A stretch of 11,266 nucleotides of DNA from an uncultured Anaerolineae bacterium (GTDB lineage: Bacteria; Chloroflexota; Anaerolineae; Anaerolineales; Villigracilaceae): assembly GCA_903854805.1 (NCBI GenBank), contig CAINXK010000410.1, positions 1-11,266 of the forward strand, given 5' to 3'. Shown here piece by piece: positions 7,555 to 11,266 of this stretch (positions within the stretch are counted from its first letter, which is position 1; the number at the start of each line of letters is the position of its first letter). The notes beneath the pieces are model-generated. The model ran no database searches and had not been told where the DNA came from. It saw nothing but the letters and a program-made list of their open reading frames with translations. The translations under genes and the position numbers were made by a program.

Positions 7555-7695
7555 TTCCACTGGCGCAAGCTTAACAGATGGTTTCAAGCAATTGTCTAAA
7601 AAGCCGCCTTTTTACCAGAATTTATGGTATATCAATGGCCCATTCCGGGTCACATCTCATCTTTTGCTCTTCCTGGTATCTATCTCCATGCTAGC

Positions 7696-7743
7696 TTCAC
7701 ACTCAGTTCACAATTGGACTCTATACTACGTTTAGATTTCACA
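7696..7743 (+). promoter_or_regulatory. Promoter with TTCACA repeats upstream of the signalling cassette
   Basis: A -10 hexamer TATACT at 7722-7727 has neither an upstream TG nor a recognisable -35. TTCACA occurs at 7696-7701 and 7707-7712 (11 bp apart, about one helical turn), with a third copy at 7738-7743 downstream of the predicted start. OmpR-family regulators commonly bind direct repeats spaced 10-11 bp, so these could be sites for the regulator encoded at 8276-8962. The rest of the 7555-7774 spacer shows nothing else firm. Confidence 0.4.
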
Positions 7744-7774
7744 GGAAATCAAAATTATACAAGGAGAGTAAAAA

Positions 7775-8212
7775 ATGTTTAAACATATTGGTTTTCGTAT
7801 TCTGGCGGCGATTGTGCTGCTGGCGGCCATTTTTGGAATCGCAGCCTTCGCTTTTAATGCCGGTGTGGCGCGGGGTACAGTCTTGAACCTTCCAGCGCCT
7901 GCAGCTGGGCAGATTGTTCCGGATTATGCCTATGGTTTGCCTTACATGCACCACATGCCATTCTTCGGATTGGGTTTCCTCGGATTGTTGCTTCCGTTGT
8001 TCCTGGTATTCCTGGCTTTTGGTGCTGCCCGTCGCATGTTGTGGGGCCCACGTTTTGGTTGGCGCCACATGCACCACATGCAGAATATGCAGTCTGGAGC
8101 CTGCGGTGAGAAAGGTCCTGCTGAAGGGTTTGTTCCACCCATGTTTGCCGAATGGCACAGGCGCGCGCACAGCGGCACAGAGAATACCGAAGAATCTGCT
8201 ACTCAAAAGTAA
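7775..8212 (+). CDS. Small two-helix membrane protein with paired MHHM motifs
   Basis: 145 residues, no function recognised. Helix 1 is about 6-27 and helix 2 about 63-85. With a cytoplasmic N-terminus, residues 28-61 lie outside and the 86-145 tail inside. MHHM occurs at 58-61, just outside helix 2, and again at 99-102 (as HMHHM with His98), just inside it, so one Met/His cluster flanks each end of the helix. One cysteine (Cys110) and further His at 128 and 132 lie in the tail, which has an amphipathic stretch PPMFAEWHRRAH (121-132) and a polar end. Met/His clusters often bind copper, silver or other soft metals, but binding here is inference. The gene has a strong AGGAG site 8 nt before the ATG at 7775, and it is followed 63 nt later by a response regulator and kinase on the same strand. 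From memory, similar small proteins occur next to two-component systems in Chloroflexota. A sensor partner or regulated target is likely. Confidence 0.85.
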   Translation: MFKHIGFRILAAIVLLAAIFGIAAFAFNAGVARGTVLNLPAPAAGQIVPDYAYGLPYMHHMPFFGLGFLGLLLPLFLVFLAFGAARRMLWGPRFGWRHMHHMQNMQSGACGEKGPAEGFVPPMFAEWHRRAHSGTENTEESATQK

Positions 8213-8224
8213 GCCCGAGCCTAC

Positions 8225-8230
8225 TATAAT
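8225..8230 (+). promoter_or_regulatory. Possible internal -10 element before the response regulator gene
   Basis: A perfect TATAAT, with no -35 match 17 nt upstream (CTCAAA) and no TG extension. If used, transcription would start near 8237, inside the left arm of the following inverted repeat, leaving a leader of about 39 nt before the ATG at 8276. Confidence 0.3.
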
Positions 8231-8231
8231 A

Positions 8232-8261
8232 TGCGCAGCCGTTCGTGAGAGCGGCTGCGCA
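8232..8261 (+). repeat. Strong inverted repeat with GNRA-type loop between the membrane protein and regulator genes
   Basis: TGCGCAGCCG (8232-8241) and its perfect complement at 8252-8261, extended by TTC/GAG (one wobble), give a 13-bp stem closed by GTGA, a GNRA tetraloop in RNA. No T-run follows, so it is not a standard terminator. It ends 14 nt before the regulator's ATG and overlaps the start point predicted from TATAAT at 8225-8230. It may set the ratio of upstream to downstream protein, stabilise the first message, or be an operator. Confidence 0.65.
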
Positions 8262-8275
8262 CAGGTAAACTGTAG

Positions 8276-8962
8276 ATGAAAACCATTCTTGTTGTCGATG
8301 ATGAGCCGAAAATTACCAGGCTGGTGCGCGATTATCTTGAACGCGCTGGCTTTGGTGTACGTGTGGCCAGTGATGGGAAGACCGCACTTTCGCAGGCGCG
8401 TTCTGAGAAACCAGATATGGTTATTCTTGATCTTGGATTACCGCAAATGGATGGCCTGGATGTGACCCGTGAGCTGCGTAAGCTTTCAAACGTACCGATC
8501 ATCATGTTGACCGCTCGCTCTGAAGAATCTGATAAATTAATTGGGCTCGAGCTGGGCGCGGATGATTATATGACCAAGCCCTTCAGCCCGAAGGAACTGG
8601 TTGCGCGAGTGAGGGTCACATTTCGGCGCATGGAGGCCTACGCTGAGAATAATTCGGAAGTTATCCGTGCGGCAGACCTGACTCTTGACGTAGCGCGCCT
8701 GCGTGTCCTGGCCCAGGACCGTGAGATTGAGGAGCTGACGCCTTCAGAATTTACGCTGCTGGCAACCCTGGCCCGCTTTCCTGGGCGGATTTTTACCCGA
8801 GCGCACCTGTTGGATGCACTGCATGGTCTGGCTTTTGAATCTTATGAGCGCGCGATTGATGCGCATATAAAGAATATCCGTCACAAAATTGAGCCAGTCC
8901 CCTCCCAGCCGCGATACATCCTGACTGTCTACGGTATGGGCTACAAATTTACGGATCGTTGA
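8276..8962 (+). CDS. OmpR/PhoB-family response regulator
   Basis: 228 residues, full length. The receiver domain (about 1-118) has the acidic pocket Asp8/Asp9, phospho-acceptor Asp52 (in VILDLGLP), Thr79 and Lys101 (in TKPF). A winged-helix DNA-binding domain follows (about 128-228), with LTPSEFTLLATL (154-165), the recognition-helix region at about 187-206 and the closing wing YGMGYKF (219-225). It should bind DNA as a phosphorylated dimer at direct repeats. Its partner is the kinase starting 2 nt after its stop. The ribosome site is weak (AGGT, 9 nt upstream) and a strong hairpin sits just before it, so its translation may be kept low or coupled. The best visible candidate targets are the TTCACA repeats before the first gene of the cassette. 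Confidence 0.96.
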   Translation: MKTILVVDDEPKITRLVRDYLERAGFGVRVASDGKTALSQARSEKPDMVILDLGLPQMDGLDVTRELRKLSNVPIIMLTARSEESDKLIGLELGADDYMTKPFSPKELVARVRVTFRRMEAYAENNSEVIRAADLTLDVARLRVLAQDREIEELTPSEFTLLATLARFPGRIFTRAHLLDALHGLAFESYERAIDAHIKNIRHKIEPVPSQPRYILTVYGMGYKFTDR

Positions 8963-8964
8963 GC

Positions 8965-10119
8965 ATGCCACATAAATTTCCTGTATTTGCAGATCGCCCG
9001 CCGTGGTGGCCAGAGAATGAACCCTGGCCTCCGGTCAAAGGTCGTATGCGGCGCAACCCATTCTTCCGAAGATTGGGCTGCGCTTTTGCGTTTTTTAATG
9101 TTTTTGGGATGGTAATTTTCTTTTTGGTAGCCGCCTGGGTTGCCAACTTTTTCGGACTGACGCACCTGCCTGTTAATTTGTTAACATGGGTTCTTCCCCT
9201 GGGAGTTGGCCTGCTGGTTTTTGTTGTTGCAGCGGTTCTGCTGGGTATATTTGGGTTGCGGCGTGTCTTTGTCCCGCTGGATGATTTGCTGGAAGCTGCC
9301 GAGCGTATTGCGCAAGGCGATTATGCCGCGCGTGTGCTTGAGCAGGGCCCCCGGGAAGTTCGTTCTTTGGCAAAGGCTTTTAATAATATGGCTTCACGTT
9401 TGTATCTGACTGATGAAAAACGCCGCAACCTTCTGGCAGATGTAACCCATGAGCTGCGCACGCCTTTGACCGTGCTGCAGGGCAATCTGGAGGGTATGTT
9501 GGATGGGGTTTATCCAGCCGATGAAACTAGCCTGCGCTTGTTGCTGGATGAAACGAATTTTCTGGCGCGCCTGGTTGAAGATTTGCGGACTGTGTCTCTG
9601 GCCGAAAGTGGCGCATTAAAGCTAAAAAAGGAGCCAACAGACATAGCTATGTTGGTTCGCGATATTTTGGGTGCCTTCCAGCCCCAGGCCGAAGCTGCCA
9701 GGGTGCTGTTGGTGGATGCCCCCGAGCCAGGATCTTTGCTAGCAACCGGCCCCGGTGGCAGTTTGCCTGGGCCAGGCGTATTTGTTATGGTGCTGGATAT
9801 TGATCCGGTACGGATGCGGCAAGTGCTTTCAAACCTGGTGGCAAATGCCCTGCGATACTCCCCGATTGGTGGGCAGGTAATGCTGAAGTACGGGCTCGTC
9901 CAGGACCAGGCACTGCTCGAAGTCAGCGACGAAGGCCCTGGGATAGCAGCTCAGGATTTGCCGCATATTTTTGAGCGTTTTTATAAATCGACAGATTCGG
10001 GAGGCATGGGTCTCGGGCTGGCAATTGCGCGGCATATTGTCAGTGCGCACGGCGGCACGATCGAAGCTCAGAGCCCGTCTGGACAGGGCACAATCATCCG
10101 CATCCTGCTTCCATTATAG
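8965..10119 (+). CDS. Membrane sensor histidine kinase (HAMP, HisKA, HATPase)
   Basis: 384 residues from the ATG at 8965. A cytoplasmic N-terminus with the Trp/Pro-rich RPPWWPENEPWPP (11-23) precedes helix 1 (about 38-64). A loop of under ten residues (about 65-72) leads to helix 2 (about 73-98). Then come HAMP (about 99-150), the H-box DVTHELRTPL with phospho-acceptor His162 (159-168), the N-box NLVANALRYSP (290-300), G1 SDEGPGI (321-327), F-box HIFERFYKS (334-342) and G2 GGMGLGLAIA (346-355). All catalytic boxes are intact. With no extracytoplasmic sensor domain it resembles intramembrane-sensing kinases that read a membrane partner or membrane state. A Gly/Pro-rich segment at 255-271 seems to be an insert between strands of the ATPase domain. 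I preferred ATG 8965 (GGAT 8 nt upstream) to TTG 8959, which overlaps the regulator stop; the difference is two residues. Confidence 0.95.
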   Translation: MPHKFPVFADRPPWWPENEPWPPVKGRMRRNPFFRRLGCAFAFFNVFGMVIFFLVAAWVANFFGLTHLPVNLLTWVLPLGVGLLVFVVAAVLLGIFGLRRVFVPLDDLLEAAERIAQGDYAARVLEQGPREVRSLAKAFNNMASRLYLTDEKRRNLLADVTHELRTPLTVLQGNLEGMLDGVYPADETSLRLLLDETNFLARLVEDLRTVSLAESGALKLKKEPTDIAMLVRDILGAFQPQAEAARVLLVDAPEPGSLLATGPGGSLPGPGVFVMVLDIDPVRMRQVLSNLVANALRYSPIGGQVMLKYGLVQDQALLEVSDEGPGIAAQDLPHIFERFYKSTDSGGMGLGLAIARHIVSAHGGTIEAQSPSGQGTIIRILLPL

Positions 10120-10134
10120 TAAGCGCGGATGATT
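10092..10134 (+). repeat. Inverted repeat spanning the end of the histidine kinase gene
   Basis: AATCATCCGC (10092-10101) and GCGGATGATT (10125-10134) are perfect 10-bp complements around a 23-nt loop that contains the kinase stop codon. It could form a stem-loop at the 3' end of the cassette mRNA. No T-run follows directly; T-rich sequence appears only at about 10187-10202. Confidence 0.45.
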
Positions 10135-10206
10135 CATTGATGTGGGGCGATGTGCCGGGGCTGAAAAAGGCCGGGCTGGGAGGGTATTTACTATTTTGTT
10201 TTGAAT

Positions 10207-10254
10207 ATTCTAACGAAAAATGACAATCAGCACTACAACCTATGGGGTTAGAAT
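10207..10254. promoter_or_regulatory. Dyad repeat upstream of icd, candidate operator
   Basis: ATTCTAAC (10207-10214) and GTTAGAAT (10247-10254) are perfect inverted repeats 40 bp apart start to start, close to four helical turns. The right arm abuts and shares the T of the extended -10. The left arm overlaps an 8-bp palindrome GAATATTC (10203-10210). A regulator bound to both arms would cover the promoter; no regulator is identified. Confidence 0.35.
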
Positions 10255-10262
10255 GCTATAAT
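10254..10262 (+). promoter_or_regulatory. Extended -10 promoter of icd
   Basis: TGCTATAAT: TGn followed by a perfect TATAAT (10257-10262). The hexamer 17 nt upstream, TACAAC, is not a -35 match. The predicted start is near 10269, giving a leader of about 26 nt that contains AAGGAG (10281-10286). Confidence 0.6.
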
Positions 10263-10294
10263 CTTGTCGATTATTATCCAAAGGAGACAGTAAA

Positions 10295-11266
10295 ATGGCG
10301 TATAAATTAGTGACAGTGCCCGAAGGTGGGTCCAAGATTAGCATTCAGGATGGCAAGCTGCAGGTTCCCGATAACCCGATCCTGCCGTTCATCGAAGGCG
10401 ATGGCACCGGCCGTGATATCTGGCGCGCTTCAGTGCGTGTGTTTGATGCGGCCGTGGAGAAGGCGTATGGTGGCAAGCGCAAAGTTCATTGGATGGAAGT
10501 GTACGCGGGAGAAAAAGCGTTTCTACAATTCCAGAACTGGCTGCCGGATGAAACCGTTCAGGCCTTTAGCGAATTCCTGGTAGGCATTAAGGGTCCGCTG
10601 ACCACCCCCATCGGTGGCGGTATCCGTTCTTTGAATGTGGCCCTGCGTAAACTGCTTGATCTGTACGTTTGCCTGCGCCCGGTGCGCTATTACAAGGGTG
10701 TTCCTTCACCCGTAAAGCACCCGGAGTATGTGGACATGGTGATTTTCCGCGAAAACACGGAAGATATCTATACTGGTATTGAGTTCGCATATGGCACAGA
10801 AGAAAATGTGAAGTTCAATCAACTGTTCAAAGAAGCCTTCCCTAAGGAATATGCCAAGATGCGCTTCCCGGATACGGCTGGTATTGGTATCAAGCCTGTA
10901 TCTCTTGAAGGTACCGAACGCCTGGTGCGAGCTGCCATTCAGTGGTCACTGGAAAATAAACGCAGAAGTGTGAACTTCGTCCACAAGGGCAACATTATGA
11001 AGTTTACCGAAGGCGCTTTTAAGGATTGGGGTTACAGCCTCGCCAAACGTGAATTCCGTGATCAGGTTGTGACTGAGCGCGAGTCGTGGATCCTTGGCAA
11101 CAAGGAAGCGAATGCAAATTTGAGTGTTGAAGAAAACGCCCGGCAGATTGATCCTGGCTTCGGCATGATGTCACCTGCGCAGCAGAATGATATCAAAGGC
11201 GAAGTTGAAGAAGCGCTCAAACTGTGGGATACCCACGGCGACGGCAAGTGGAAATCTCTGTTGATG
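10295..11266 (+). CDS. icd: NADP-dependent isocitrate dehydrogenase, partial (3' end beyond window)
   Basis: 324 codons visible, open at the right edge. The enzyme oxidatively decarboxylates isocitrate to 2-oxoglutarate in the TCA cycle (cytosol). The substrate site of the E. coli-type enzyme is present: Ser112, Asn114 and Arg118 in [10 protein letters not shown], Arg128, Arg152 in FRENTED, Tyr159, and Lys231 in [11 protein letters not shown] (E. coli Ser113, Asn115, Arg119, Arg129, Arg153, Tyr160, Lys230). Ser112 is the position phosphorylated by AceK in E. coli. After [14 protein letters not shown] (241-254) the chain runs at least 70 residues (255-324) without reaching the IKDxIAD segment that follows quickly in E. 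coli, so it carries a large insert before the NADP- and metal-binding C-terminal part, which lies outside the window. The ATG at 10295 has AAGGAG 8 nt upstream. It has its own promoter and is probably independent of the upstream signalling genes. Confidence 0.94.
   Translation, partial: MAYKLVTVPEGGSKISIQDGKLQVPDNPILPFIEGDGTGRDIWRASVRVFDAAVEKAYGGKRKVHWMEVYAGEKAFLQFQNWLPDETVQAFSEFLVGIKGPLTTPIGGGIRSLNVALRKLLDLYVCLRPVRYYKGVPSPVKHPEYVDMVIFRENTEDIYTGIEFAYGTEENVKFNQLFKEAFPKEYAKMRFPDTAGIGIKPVSLEGTERLVRAAIQWSLENKRRSVNFVHKGNIMKFTEGAFKDWGYSLAKREFRDQVVTERESWILGNKEANANLSVEENARQIDPGFGMMSPAQQNDIKGEVEEALKLWDTHGDGKWKSLLM

Noticed and set aside
7536..7568. 11-codon N-terminal extension of RlmB from a TTG at 7568
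   Set aside because: The predicted -10 lies between TTG and ATG, and RlmB proteins usually begin close to the NIYGRNAV-like motif.
7739..8206. 155-codon open frame on the minus strand opposite the two-helix membrane protein, longer than that gene
   Set aside because: It begins with TTG without a ribosome site and has low-complexity, polar, cysteine- and arginine-scattered sequence. The plus-strand frame has a strong AGGAG site, clear membrane helices and operon context.
1..11266. CRISPR arrays, insertion sequences, tRNA or rRNA genes
   Set aside because: No regularly spaced repeats, transposase-like frames with terminal repeats, or tRNA cloverleaf/rRNA-like stretches were seen on either strand.

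Overview
The window looks like a chromosomal segment of a bacterium from the Chloroflexota (Anaerolineae-like). This is an inference from overall protein character: the GT-C membrane glycosyltransferase, the fused Sat-CysC, the isocitrate dehydrogenase with a large insert, and a small two-helix membrane protein next to a two-component system. No rRNA, tRNA or other phylogenetic marker is present. Base composition and codon use look even across the window. I see no insertion sequence, phage gene, CRISPR array or tRNA.

Left part (1-6574, all minus strand): a surface-sugar and sulfation neighbourhood in two transcription units. The upstream unit is a PAPS-type sulfotransferase (5537-6574) overlapping a Gfo/Idh/MocA sugar dehydrogenase (4503-5549), closed by a strong hairpin terminator (4415-4458). 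The second unit starts at an extended -10 promoter (4283-4291). It holds a fused ATP sulfurylase/APS kinase (2503-4227), a multi-spanning GT39/ArnT-like glycosyltransferase (845-2434) and a short-chain dehydrogenase cut by the left edge (1-803). The fused enzyme makes PAPS and the sulfotransferase uses it. The other three proteins are of types that make or transfer sugars. The simplest reading is a locus for a sulfated extracellular glycan or glycolipid.

Middle (6575-7774): rlmB, a 23S rRNA 2'-O-methyltransferase on the minus strand with an apparently near-leaderless promoter, then a divergent intergenic region.

Right part (7775-10119, plus strand): a three-gene signalling cassette. A 145-aa two-helix membrane protein carries an MHHM motif on each side of its second helix. 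It is followed by an OmpR-type response regulator and a histidine kinase with almost no extracytoplasmic domain. The first gene's promoter has no -35 but has spaced TTCACA repeats. A strong hairpin with a GNRA loop lies between the first and second genes. This cassette is the best candidate here for an incompletely described system, possibly sensing metal or envelope state.

Right edge (10295-11266, plus strand): the first 324 codons of an NADP-type isocitrate dehydrogenase with its own extended -10 promoter and a nearby inverted repeat.
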